A DNA stretch of 12,960 nt from Halobacteriovorax sp. Its GTDB lineage: Bacteria > Bdellovibrionota > Bacteriovoracia > Bacteriovoracales > Bacteriovoracaceae. Below, in pieces: positions 1 to 6,177 of the stretch. A program made the position numbers and the translations under genes. The DNA lies in the NCBI GenBank assembly GCA_002686115.1, contig NZAF01000056.1:1-12960 (forward strand), read 5' to 3'. Numbering within the stretch: the first letter of the stretch is position 1; each line of letters opens with the position of its first letter. The notes under the pieces were generated by a model. That model was not told the DNA's origin. It worked only from the letters and a program-made list of their open reading frames with translations, and made no database searches.

Positions 1-933
1 CACTATGATTTTGCAGGTCTTTCAAAGTATGCACAGGATAGAAATGTAACACTGATCGGTCACCACGAAACAAGTGCTTCAATTACAAATTATGAAAATC
101 AACTTGATAGAGCTTATGCATACTTAAATAAGCATAATGTAAAAGCTGTTAAGACAGGATACGTTGGAACAAGATTAGATAAGAAAGAGTGGCACCATGG
201 TCAGTATGGTGTTAATCACTACACTAAGGCGATGAAAAAAGGTCATGACTCAAAAGTTATGATGGTTGTTCACGAGCCTATTAAGCAAACAGGTCTTAGA
301 AGAACATATCCAACACTTGTAAGTGCTGAAGGTGTAAGAGGTCAAGAGTATAATGCTTGGGGAATGCCTGGTAACACTCCTGCTCACACAACAATTGTCC
401 CTTTCACAAGATCTCTTGCGGGGCCAGTTGATTTCACCGCAGGTGCTATGGATGTTCTCTTTGATGAATGGCAACCAGATTCAAGAGTTCCTACAACGAT
501 TGCAAAACAACTAGCTCTTTATGTCGTGATCTATTCACCATGGCAGATGCTAATGGACCTTCCTGAAAATTATGAAGCAAGACCAGATGCAATGGAATTT
601 CTAAAAGCAGTTCCAACAAATTGGTCTAAGACTGTTGGTTTAAATAGTAAGATTGGTGAATTTGCAACGATTGCAAGAAAAGATAGAAATTCTGAAAATT
701 GGTACGTTGGTGGTATCACTAACGAGAATGGAAGAATTGTAAATATCGATCTCGACTTCTTAGAAGAAGGTGCTTGGTATACTGTTAAAGGTTATCAAGA
801 TGCTAGAGGAGCGCACTGGGTTTGGAATCCTCATGCTCTTGAAGTTTATGAAACAAGAGTTCAAGGTGGAGATGATTTTGACCTCTATATGGCACCGGGT
901 GGTGGTGTTGCTCTTGAATTTATTAAAGAGTAA
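1..933 (+). CDS. GH97 alpha-glucosidase (SusB-like, inverting type), C-terminal part
   Basis: The reading frame is open from base 1, so the N-terminus lies outside the window; 310 residues are visible. The sequence matches the catalytic and C-terminal regions of glycoside hydrolase family 97, typified by Bacteroides SusB, which cleaves alpha-glucosidic bonds in malto-oligosaccharides. Visible motifs, numbered in the fragment, are HHETS (E23), VKTGYVG (50-56), HEPIKQTG (E92), SAEG (E110) and GQEY (E116). The spacings E23-E92 (69), E92-E110 (18) and E92-E116 (24) equal those between SusB Glu439, 508, 526 and 532, the catalytic bases, calcium ligands and acid. The Gly in KTGYVG, where retaining GH97 enzymes have an Asp nucleophile, points to the inverting class. 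The last ~100 residues fit the family's C-terminal beta domain. Location is probably periplasmic, but the signal peptide is not in view. A terminator follows directly. Family call is firm; exact substrate is not. Confidence 0.93.
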   Translation, partial: HYDFAGLSKYAQDRNVTLIGHHETSASITNYENQLDRAYAYLNKHNVKAVKTGYVGTRLDKKEWHHGQYGVNHYTKAMKKGHDSKVMMVVHEPIKQTGLRRTYPTLVSAEGVRGQEYNAWGMPGNTPAHTTIVPFTRSLAGPVDFTAGAMDVLFDEWQPDSRVPTTIAKQLALYVVIYSPWQMLMDLPENYEARPDAMEFLKAVPTNWSKTVGLNSKIGEFATIARKDRNSENWYVGGITNENGRIVNIDLDFLEEGAWYTVKGYQDARGAHWVWNPHALEVYETRVQGGDDFDLYMAPGGGVALEFIKE

Positions 934-947
934 AAACAAAAACGAAC

Positions 948-972
948 AAGGCCACTTATGTGGCCTTTTTTT
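948..972 (+). terminator. Rho-independent terminator, probably bidirectional
   Basis: Arms AAGGCCAC (948-955) and GTGGCCTT (960-967) form a perfect 8-bp stem around the loop TTAT, followed by a T-run to 972. It lies 15 bases after the GH97 stop. On the other strand the same stem is followed by T-rich sequence and directly follows the convergent gene ending at 971, so it may serve both. Confidence 0.9.
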
Positions 973-1501
973 ATTCTTTGATATTGATCGTTTCAAGCAT
1001 ATAAGGCCATTTAAGATTATCCCCATGTGATGCCTTATCTTCACCAGAAAAATTACTCCACACAAGATAGATGGGTCCTGGGTCTATGATCTTTTCTTTT
1101 CTTTTATAAAACGTGAATCCATCTTTTCCAGTTTCTGTATATGAAATATAACCTTGTTTGCCTTTTGAAGAGTCGAGCATTCTTTTGATATTTGCAATTT
1201 GCTTATAACCATCTGTGGCCTTGAAATTTATGGTCTTCGCTTTTTTCCAATCAGCTCCATAAACAGCATCAAGAAGCTCAAAGAAGTTATATCCGCGATA
1301 TGTTCTTTCATAAGCTCTCCATGCATTGAAGAGCGTCTTATCTAGAGAGCCAATGTAATAGTCCCCAATTTTAAGACGACCGCTTTTAAGGTCTTGTAAT
1401 TTAATTTTTACGACGACTTTATCGTTCTTTGTAAAAATAAGATCATTTGCAAATGAAGATAAGAATAGAAAACTACAGATTAAAATTTTAAAAACACTCA
1501 T
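971..1501 (-). CDS. Periplasmic protein with molybdopterin-oxidoreductase-like fold, Cys-free mature chain
   Basis: This 176-residue protein starts at the second of two adjacent ATGs (1504 and 1501). AGGA at 1510-1507 is about six bases from the second ATG but only three from the first. An open frame extends to 1642 but overlaps ribA and has no signal peptide at its start. Residues 1-18 (MSVFKILIC...SSFA) form a Sec signal peptide. The mature part has YRGYNFFELLDAVYG (68-82), TDGYK (96-100), GPIYLVW (142-148) and WPYMLETINI (165-174). These resemble small proteins with the sulfite-oxidase/oxidored_molyb fold. The only Cys is in the signal peptide, so the Mo-ligating Cys of true enzymes is absent. 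A cofactor-free or accessory role is more likely than catalysis. It lies 40 bases downstream of ribA and has its own possible -10 element. The fold call is moderate and the function unknown. Confidence 0.7.
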   Translation of the reverse strand: MSVFKILICSFLFLSSFANDLIFTKNDKVVVKIKLQDLKSGRLKIGDYYIGSLDKTLFNAWRAYERTYRGYNFFELLDAVYGADWKKAKTINFKATDGYKQIANIKRMLDSSKGKQGYISYTETGKDGFTFYKRKEKIIDPGPIYLVWSNFSGEDKASHGDNLKWPYMLETINIKE

Positions 1502-1520
1502 CATTTTCCTTTTTTTATCT

Positions 1521-1526
1521 ATTATA
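1521..1526 (-). promoter_or_regulatory. Candidate -10 element for the 971-1501 gene
   Basis: On the minus strand TATAAT (1526-1521) is an exact sigma70 -10 box 20 bases before the start codon. The -35 position (1549-1544) is TTTTTT, a poor match. It lies just past the ribA stop, so the small gene may be transcribed separately from ribA. Confidence 0.35.
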
Positions 1527-1541
1527 TGATGATGAGCTTTT

Positions 1542-2123
1542 TTAAAAAAGGTGGCCGCACTTTTCCTTTTTAGTATCAATGTATTTTGAATTAAAAATAT
1601 TTCGAGATGCAATTGAAGGACGTCTTGCAATTTTTGAGACACCTGCCTTTTTTACAGCGGCAATTTTGTCAGGATTATTTGTATTAAGGCTTACGTTATC
1701 GACTTTGAAGTACTTTAGTATTTCTGTAGCGTCACTATATTCTCTAAGGTCAGTATCAAAGCCTAATTGATGATTGGCTTCAACTGTATCTAGACCTTGC
1801 TCTTGAAGATGGTAAGCTTTTATTTTATTACCAAGTCCAATTCCTCTTCCTTCTTGCTTAAGATAAATGAGTATTCCTCTACCTCGAGATTGAATTTCTT
1901 TTAGGGCCAAATCAAGTTGTTCCTTACAATCACATTTAAGAGATCCAAAAACTTCTGATGTCACACATTCAGAATGAATACGTACGAAGACCTCATCACT
2001 AGAGGGACTATTAAAATCACCAAGGCTTAATACTGTGATCTCTTCACCATCTTCTTTTTTAAAGATAGAAAAATCAAAGTTACCATGGGTCGTTGGAATA
2101 CGGCTTTGCGAGTAAAGTTCCAT
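1542..2123 (-). CDS. ribA: GTP cyclohydrolase II
   Basis: This cytosolic Zn enzyme opens GTP to 2,5-diamino-6-ribosylamino-4(3H)-pyrimidinone 5'-phosphate, formate and pyrophosphate, the first step of riboflavin synthesis. At 193 residues it is close to E. coli RibA (196). The zinc ligands are C53, C64 and C66 (SEC...LKCDC). The GTP-binding and catalytic segments QEGRGIGL (90-97), GFDTDLREY (121-129, with the catalytic-type Arg 127) and NTNNPDKI (147-154) are present, and the C-terminus KCGHLF is typical. It is monofunctional, without a fused RibB domain. The ATG start is supported by the family-like N-terminus (IPTTHGNF). The SD-like AGAAGG is only one base from the ATG, unusually close. No other riboflavin gene is adjacent. 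Confidence 0.96.
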   Translation of the reverse strand: MELYSQSRIPTTHGNFDFSIFKKEDGEEITVLSLGDFNSPSSDEVFVRIHSECVTSEVFGSLKCDCKEQLDLALKEIQSRGRGILIYLKQEGRGIGLGNKIKAYHLQEQGLDTVEANHQLGFDTDLREYSDATEILKYFKVDNVSLNTNNPDKIAAVKKAGVSKIARRPSIASRNIFNSKYIDTKKEKCGHLF

Positions 2124-2144
2124 ACCTTCTTTTTACAATGGTTT

Positions 2145-2172
2145 AGTAAAATAGTCTACCATGGTGTGTCAA
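2145..2172 (-). promoter_or_regulatory. Candidate promoter for ribA
   Basis: Minus strand: an exact -35 TTGACA (2172-2167), a 16-base spacer, then TTTACT (2150-2145, four of six matches). The implied start near 2138 would give a leader of about 15 bases. No FMN-riboswitch-like sequence is present in the 74-base gap. Confidence 0.4.
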
Positions 2173-2197
2173 AAAGTAGTTTTCTAATATGTTGTAA

Positions 2198-3130
2198 TTA
2201 TTGGATTTTGTGTTTCGAGTGAAGTTTTGTCGAGATTAGATTGCTGTAGTTTTCCCTGCCAAGGGTGCTTAAGTGATTCCAGTCTACAAAGTTTTTATTG
2301 TTTTTTGCCATAGGTGTATTTAGCCATGGGGCCTTGTAATTAGGAATGAGTTTTTTGTAATCATTAATTAACTGCTTTGTGATCTCATGAGACATAACAG
2401 GAGCAGGCATAGGTGGATCAATGTAGAGTACGTCACTATCAGTGAGCAGTTCTTTTATTTTTAATATTGAGTTTACTTGGTTTAAATTTGTCTTCATGCC
2501 TTTAAAGTAATCAACATTTTTAAAAGACTGATTAAAGTCTTCTTGTGAGATATGAGATGTTTTCTTTCTTGTATAACCACCCTTATAGGAATATCTATTA
2601 ACGAGAATATTCTCTATGGGTGAGAAAATAATAGATTCATTATTTTCTGTTGTGATTAATTTAAAAAGGTCAGTATATGAAGTATTGATAGATTTTAATT
2701 TCTTTAAGAAAGACCATTTTAGGCCAACTGGAGAGTGTGTGAATATTCGAGAATCACTTAATTTCGGTGGGGCGATTGTTTTAAAATTATAGGCCTCGAC
2801 AATCCATTTCCTTATTTTAAAATTATCTTTAATCCACTCAATCATGGGTGCCATGAAATAAGGATCAAGACCGTTGTATGCAATCACCTTTGCATTACAC
2901 TGACAGTTTTTTTCTATGATTTTGACATCATAACTTTGTCTTGTGTGACTAGAGCCTATGATAAGAAGATCAATTTTTTCATCTTCATCTTCCAGTACAC
3001 CAAGGCCATATTCGCTAGGTGTTAATAAGTGTGAAAAATAAAACTTCATTCCAATAATCAATGTCAGAACGGCAACGATAAAAATGATCATCTTTAAAAT
3101 TAGTAAATAGAAGTTTTTAATTTCTCTCAT
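2198..3130 (-). CDS. Membrane-anchored SGNH-type partner of the MBOAT acyltransferase
   Basis: This 310-residue protein has one N-terminal membrane segment (about 11-31) and a periplasmic domain. LLIIGSSHTR (55-64) fits SGNH block I, with S61 as the likely nucleophile. DWNHLS near the C-terminus (D283, H286) fits the block V DxxH pair. This arrangement is known from proteins paired with AlgI/DltB/PatA-type MBOAT transporters, where the SGNH protein completes acyl transfer to a polymer or removes acyl groups. It lies 7 bases downstream of the MBOAT gene. Its SD (TAGGG) overlaps the MBOAT stop codon five bases before ATG, so the two are probably translationally coupled. The middle of the protein is divergent and I cannot name the acceptor (peptidoglycan, exopolysaccharide or other). 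Confidence 0.78.
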   Translation of the reverse strand: MREIKNFYLLILKMIIFIVAVLTLIIGMKFYFSHLLTPSEYGLGVLEDEDEKIDLLIIGSSHTRQSYDVKIIEKNCQCNAKVIAYNGLDPYFMAPMIEWIKDNFKIRKWIVEAYNFKTIAPPKLSDSRIFTHSPVGLKWSFLKKLKSINTSYTDLFKLITTENNESIIFSPIENILVNRYSYKGGYTRKKTSHISQEDFNQSFKNVDYFKGMKTNLNQVNSILKIKELLTDSDVLYIDPPMPAPVMSHEITKQLINDYKKLIPNYKAPWLNTPMAKNNKNFVDWNHLSTLGRENYSNLISTKLHSKHKIQ

Positions 3131-3137
3131 CTAGGCC

Positions 3138-4562
3138 CTAAAATTGAAAATAGATAAAACTACTTTCCGTATAATTTCCAAAAAGTATCGTCATGATTAT
3201 TAAAAATGCATAAAAAATAAATTGCTGTCGATTCGTTAGGTTCACCAACTTCTTTCTTTCCTGAATGCCTTGAATGATTAACAAGAAGGCAATGGTCAAG
3301 ACTGCCAATAGAAAATGAGAAGGGGAGCGGTTATCAAAAGTAAATTTAAGAATCATATTTGAAAGAGTGGGAAAGCTAACTTTAAAATCACTAATTATTT
3401 TTTGGATGATATTTAATGCGTGTTTTAAGTCATTGGCGCGAAAGAATATCCAAGCAAAGAGTGTGAGATGATAGGTGAAAAATATCTTAAATATTCGAGA
3501 TGCTTTTTTGTCTTCTTTAGGGGGAAGAATGATTTCTAAAACTTTCTCAACTTTAAAATATAATGCGTGTAAAGCCCCCCAGATGACAAAAGTCCAGTTT
3601 GCTCCATGCCAAAGACCACTTACTAAAAAAACAATCAATATATTAAGAAACCATCTTGCTTGTGAAGTACGACTACCACCTAAGGGAATATATAAATAAT
3701 CTCTAAACCAAGTAGATAGTGAGATATGCCACCTTTTCCAAAATTCACCAATTGAGCTTGCAAAGTAAGGCCTTTTAAAATTATGCATGAGATCCACACC
3801 AAATAAGCGAGAGATACCACGAGCAATATCTGTATAACCCGAAAAATCACAAAATATTTGAAAGCTAAAAAAGTAAGTCGCAGCTATGAGAGCAAGGCTT
3901 GAGCTCGATGAGACATCTGAATATGTATTATTAACATAAATTGCTAAGCGATCTGCAATGACAAGCTTTTTAAAGAAACCCCAAACTATCAACTTTGATC
4001 CGTAAATAAAGTCTTCATGCTTATATTTAAATTTTTCAAGTTGTGGAAGTAGGTGAGTTGATCTTTCAATTGGTCCTGCAACAAGTTGAGGGAAGAAGCT
4101 TACATAGAGAGAAAACTTTATAAAAGAGTCCTCAACTTCTTTTTGCCCTCGATAAACATCAATCGTATAGCTTAAAGTTTGGAAGGTGTAAAAAGAGATT
4201 CCTACTGGGAGAATAATATCAAGAGCTTTAAATTCACCGCTGTGACCTAATAGGTTATGGAGGCTAGCGAGAAAGAAATTAGTATATTTAAAATAAAAGA
4301 GAAGACCTAAGTTTACAAAGAGGCTTATAAGAAGGAGAGATCTTTTTGTAAAGAGATTATTATTTTTTGCAATAAGCTTTGCTAGTGAAAAATCTATGAC
4401 AGTTGAAAATAAAATAAGTAAAGCGAACCACGGATTCCAGGCCATGTAGAAGTAGTAACTTGCAAAGAGTAGAAGAATGGATTGCCATTCCTTTTTGATC
4501 AAGTAAAAGGCACTTACAACGATAGGCAAAAAGAATAAAAAGTGGAGTGAATTAAATAACAC
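3138..4562 (-). CDS. MBOAT family O-acyltransferase (AlgI/PatA-like)
   Basis: This 474-residue polytopic inner-membrane protein opens with MLFNSLHFLFFLPIVV, the usual N-terminus of the AlgI/PatA group. The family segments are PVGISFYTFQTLSY (119-132), PQLVAGPIER (158-167), FCDFSGYTDIARG (237-249), FWKRWHISLSTWFRDYLYIP (274-293), the invariant-His LWHG (H319) with H332 in GALH, and WIFFRA (371-376). These proteins pass acyl groups, usually acetyl, across the membrane for O-acylation of polymers such as alginate or peptidoglycan. The start is GTG, with an in-frame TAG immediately before it and no other start until residue 40. No separate SD is present, only AGG fused to the start codon. The upstream promoter predicts a leaderless mRNA. 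It is followed by the SGNH partner. Length is normal and no polymer genes are nearby. Confidence 0.93.
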   Translation of the reverse strand: MLFNSLHFLFFLPIVVSAFYLIKKEWQSILLLFASYYFYMAWNPWFALLILFSTVIDFSLAKLIAKNNNLFTKRSLLLISLFVNLGLLFYFKYTNFFLASLHNLLGHSGEFKALDIILPVGISFYTFQTLSYTIDVYRGQKEVEDSFIKFSLYVSFFPQLVAGPIERSTHLLPQLEKFKYKHEDFIYGSKLIVWGFFKKLVIADRLAIYVNNTYSDVSSSSSLALIAATYFFSFQIFCDFSGYTDIARGISRLFGVDLMHNFKRPYFASSIGEFWKRWHISLSTWFRDYLYIPLGGSRTSQARWFLNILIVFLVSGLWHGANWTFVIWGALHALYFKVEKVLEIILPPKEDKKASRIFKIFFTYHLTLFAWIFFRANDLKHALNIIQKIISDFKVSFPTLSNMILKFTFDNRSPSHFLLAVLTIAFLLIIQGIQERKKLVNLTNRQQFIFYAFLIIMTILFGNYTESSFIYFQF

Positions 4563-4568
4563 CTATAA

Positions 4569-4597
4569 AGAATAATGCTTAGTGGCATTGGTGTAAA
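4569..4597 (-). promoter_or_regulatory. Candidate promoter for MBOAT-SGNH operon (leaderless)
   Basis: Minus strand TTTACA (4597-4592), 17-base spacer, TATTCT (4574-4569). Six bases separate the -10 from the GTG start at 4562, so transcription would begin at or next to the start codon. That fits the lack of an SD. Confidence 0.45.
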
Positions 4598-4624
4598 GAG
4601 AGCACACCTTGTTGATGCATTAAG

Positions 4625-4653
4625 TTGACTTCATCTCGTCAATTTTTTAGAAT
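4625..4653 (+). promoter_or_regulatory. Sigma70-type promoter for the outer-membrane protein gene
   Basis: TTGACT (4625-4630), 17-base spacer, TAGAAT (4648-4653): five of six matches in each box. The predicted start near 4660 gives a leader of about 34 bases, ending in a strong SD, GGAAGGTGA (4681-4689), just ahead of ATG 4694. Confidence 0.7.
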
Positions 4654-4693
4654 TTAAGTAAGTTTATTTTAAGTACCAAGGGAAGGTGAAAAT

Positions 4694-5299
4694 ATGAAAA
4701 AACTAGTCGCATGCGCTGCAATGCTTATGTCTGCTGGAGCAATGGCCTACGGAACAGGTCAGTCTTCATTTCCAATGAGCACAGGTAAGAAATTAATTTC
4801 TACAGAGTTTACAGGTATTACTTCTGATGATGGAGGCGTTGGTGCTCAGGTTAGATATACTCAAAAATTAAATAATCTTGTAACTTTTGATGCTGGTCTT
4901 GGGATCGGTGGTGGAGATAGAAGTCAAAGACTCTTTGTTGGTGCAGATTATGAGTTATACCCAGATTATCTTAACCAACCAAAAATTTCTGTAAGAACTT
5001 CGATTTTAAGAGCAGAAGAATTTGAAGCAACAAAAACTCAATTTGCAATTGCTCCAACTCTTTCAAAAGGTTTTGTCTTTTGGGGTGAGGAAGCATTTCC
5101 ATATGTTTCAATTCCATTAGGTTTAAATCTAAATTCAGAAAATAATACTTATGATTCAATGCTGAGCTTAAACGTTGGTATTAATGGTAGATTACCAATC
5201 GAAGGTTACAGACACCTTAATGGAAGTCTTGAACTTCAAGCTGGAATCCAAAACTCATTTACAGCATTTGTAGCAGGTATTAACTTTCCTATTCAGTAG
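4694..5299 (+). CDS. Small outer-membrane beta-barrel-like protein, function unknown
   Basis: This 201-residue protein starts with a Sec signal peptide, MKKLVACAAMLMSAGAMA, cleaved before Tyr19. The mature chain is rich in Gly, Ser, Asn and aromatics, in alternating polar/hydrophobic stretches typical of membrane beta-strands (for example VGAQVRYTQKL, FDAGLGIGGG, QRLFVGADYEL, SLELQAGIQ, FTAFVAGINF). The size would suit an 8- to 10-strand barrel. It has no Cys after the signal peptide. LVAC at residues 4-7 resembles a lipobox but comes too early. It ends PIQ rather than in the classic terminal Phe. The strong promoter and SD predict high expression. I do not recognise a named family; the barrel call rests on composition and strand pattern. 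Confidence 0.75.
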   Translation: MKKLVACAAMLMSAGAMAYGTGQSSFPMSTGKKLISTEFTGITSDDGGVGAQVRYTQKLNNLVTFDAGLGIGGGDRSQRLFVGADYELYPDYLNQPKISVRTSILRAEEFEATKTQFAIAPTLSKGFVFWGEEAFPYVSIPLGLNLNSENNTYDSMLSLNVGINGRLPIEGYRHLNGSLELQAGIQNSFTAFVAGINFPIQ

Positions 5300-5300
5300 T

Positions 5301-5431
5301 CTAGGACTACTAAAAAAGCACTAAGATTTGATGCTGATATAAGTGGCGTGCTCTTGTCCTAGCGGATAACCAGCACGCTAATTCACATGAGGCGACTAAT
5401 TGTGCTGCTTGAATTGTAAAACTAAGAGCAC
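5301..5431 (+). promoter_or_regulatory. Structured leader region with mutually exclusive hairpins (candidate cis-regulatory RNA)
   Basis: Perfect complementary pairs here are CTAGGAC/GTCCTAG (5301-5307 with 5356-5362), AGCAC/GTGCT (5317-5321 with 5348-5352), GCGTGCT/AGCACGC (5346-5352 with 5372-5378), CAGCAC/GTGCTG (5371-5376 with 5402-5407, plus inner AATT/AATT 5380-5383 with 5398-5401) and GTGCTCTT/AAGAGCAC (5348-5355 with 5424-5431). The GTGCT segment has three competing partners. The last partner contains AAGAG, the only SD-like sequence before the HAD gene at 5437. AATTCA (5380-5385) could instead pair with TGAATT (5410-5415) as a pseudoknot. It matches no riboswitch class I know, and no tRNA T-arm consensus is present. 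Folding is inferred by eye. Confidence 0.4.
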
Positions 5432-5436
5432 CTATA

Positions 5437-6177
5437 ATGAATCAAAGTCCAAAACTAATTCTTTCAGACTTCGATGGCACTTTAAGTGACCACAAAGAGT
5501 TTTCAACGAAGTTCATAGACATTATTAATTTATGCAGTGATAACAAAACCCCATTCGTTATTGTCACTGGACGAAGCATTTCATGGGCACACTTCTTTCT
5601 TACTCACTTTGAAAAACTAGAGTACGTTATATCTGAAGGTGGTGGAAGTTTAAGTTATCGAGATGGAAATGGTTTTATCATCGATGAATATCTTGTATCA
5701 GATGATGAAATTAAATGGTTAGAAAAATTCTCATCGGAATTAAAAAAGCAATTTCCATTAGTGAGATTATCCGCAGATTCAACTGGAAGAGTTACGGATA
5801 GGGCGATAGAGTTATTTGATTTAAAAGACGAAGAACTTTTAAAGTCTATTAAGACTTTCATGACCTCACAAAATATAAATTATTCAACATCTAATGTTCA
5901 CTTAAATTTTTGGTGTGGTGAAGTCTCAAAATATGAGGCTTCAAAATATCTCATTAGTAGATTCTTTAAAGACTATTCAATTGAAGAGACCATTTTTTTC
6001 GGTGACTCATTAAATGATCAAAGTATGTTTAGAAATATTGAACATAGTGTTGGCGTGAGTAATATCGATCAGGTTCTTGATATTATGGAGTTTAAACCAA
6101 ATATCATTCTTAAGGGCGAGAAGAACTCTGGTCCGAGCGGAGTTTTAAGTTATTTAAAAGGAATACTTAAGAATTAG
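5437..6177 (+). CDS. HAD superfamily phosphatase, class IIB (Cof/MPGP-like)
   Basis: This 246-residue cytosolic Mg-dependent phosphohydrolase shows all HAD motifs: DFDGTL (D11 nucleophile, D13 acid/base), TGRS (T44-S47), the motif III lysine in SKYEA (about K165) and GDSLND (189-194). The insert between motifs II and III (about 80-160) is the alpha/beta cap of class IIB, whose members act on small sugar phosphates, phosphoglycosyl compounds or pyridoxal phosphate. The substrate cannot be read from sequence. The ATG is forced, since motif I begins at residue 11 and no other start lies between. Its SD is weak (AAGAG, eight bases away) and may be sequestered in the upstream structure. Its stop overlaps by four bases the stop of the convergent pseudouridine synthase. 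Confidence 0.9.
   Translation: MNQSPKLILSDFDGTLSDHKEFSTKFIDIINLCSDNKTPFVIVTGRSISWAHFFLTHFEKLEYVISEGGGSLSYRDGNGFIIDEYLVSDDEIKWLEKFSSELKKQFPLVRLSADSTGRVTDRAIELFDLKDEELLKSIKTFMTSQNINYSTSNVHLNFWCGEVSKYEASKYLISRFFKDYSIEETIFFGDSLNDQSMFRNIEHSVGVSNIDQVLDIMEFKPNIILKGEKNSGPSGVLSYLKGILKN

Noticed and set aside
770..1065. Open frames overlapping the end of the GH97 gene on both strands
   Set aside because: They are shadows of the GH97 frame and the terminator, with no SD and low-complexity translations.
1538..1551. CTTTTTTAAAAAAG palindrome after ribA, considered as a terminator
   Set aside because: The stem is A/T-only apart from its end pair and no separate T-run follows in the direction of ribA transcription.
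1502..1642. N-terminal extension of the small periplasmic protein
   Set aside because: It would overlap ribA by about 100 bases and bury the signal peptide 47 residues inside; the ATGs at 1501/1504 have an SD.
2133..2162. Nine-codon leader ORF (MVDYFTKPL) just upstream of ribA on the minus strand
   Set aside because: No SD, and the best ribA promoter has its predicted start inside this ORF, so it would not be fully transcribed.
4703..4714. LVAC in the outer-membrane protein signal peptide as a lipobox
   Set aside because: It comes at residues 4-7, too early for a hydrophobic core; an AMA cleavage site at 18 fits better.
5295..5311. AGTAGTC/GACTACT hairpin at the stop of the outer-membrane protein gene, considered as a terminator
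   Set aside because: It has a 3-base loop and is followed by A-residues rather than a T-run on the plus strand.
5348..5431. 84-base segment with 8-bp terminal pairing, considered as a tRNA
   Set aside because: No T-arm GTTCGAATC-like sequence and no credible D-arm or anticodon arm on either strand.
5433..5438. Exact TATAAT with TTGAAT (5410-5415) 17 bases upstream
   Set aside because: The -10 overlaps the ATG of the HAD gene, so transcription would begin after its only usable start codon; probably chance, though an antisense or alternative role is not excluded.
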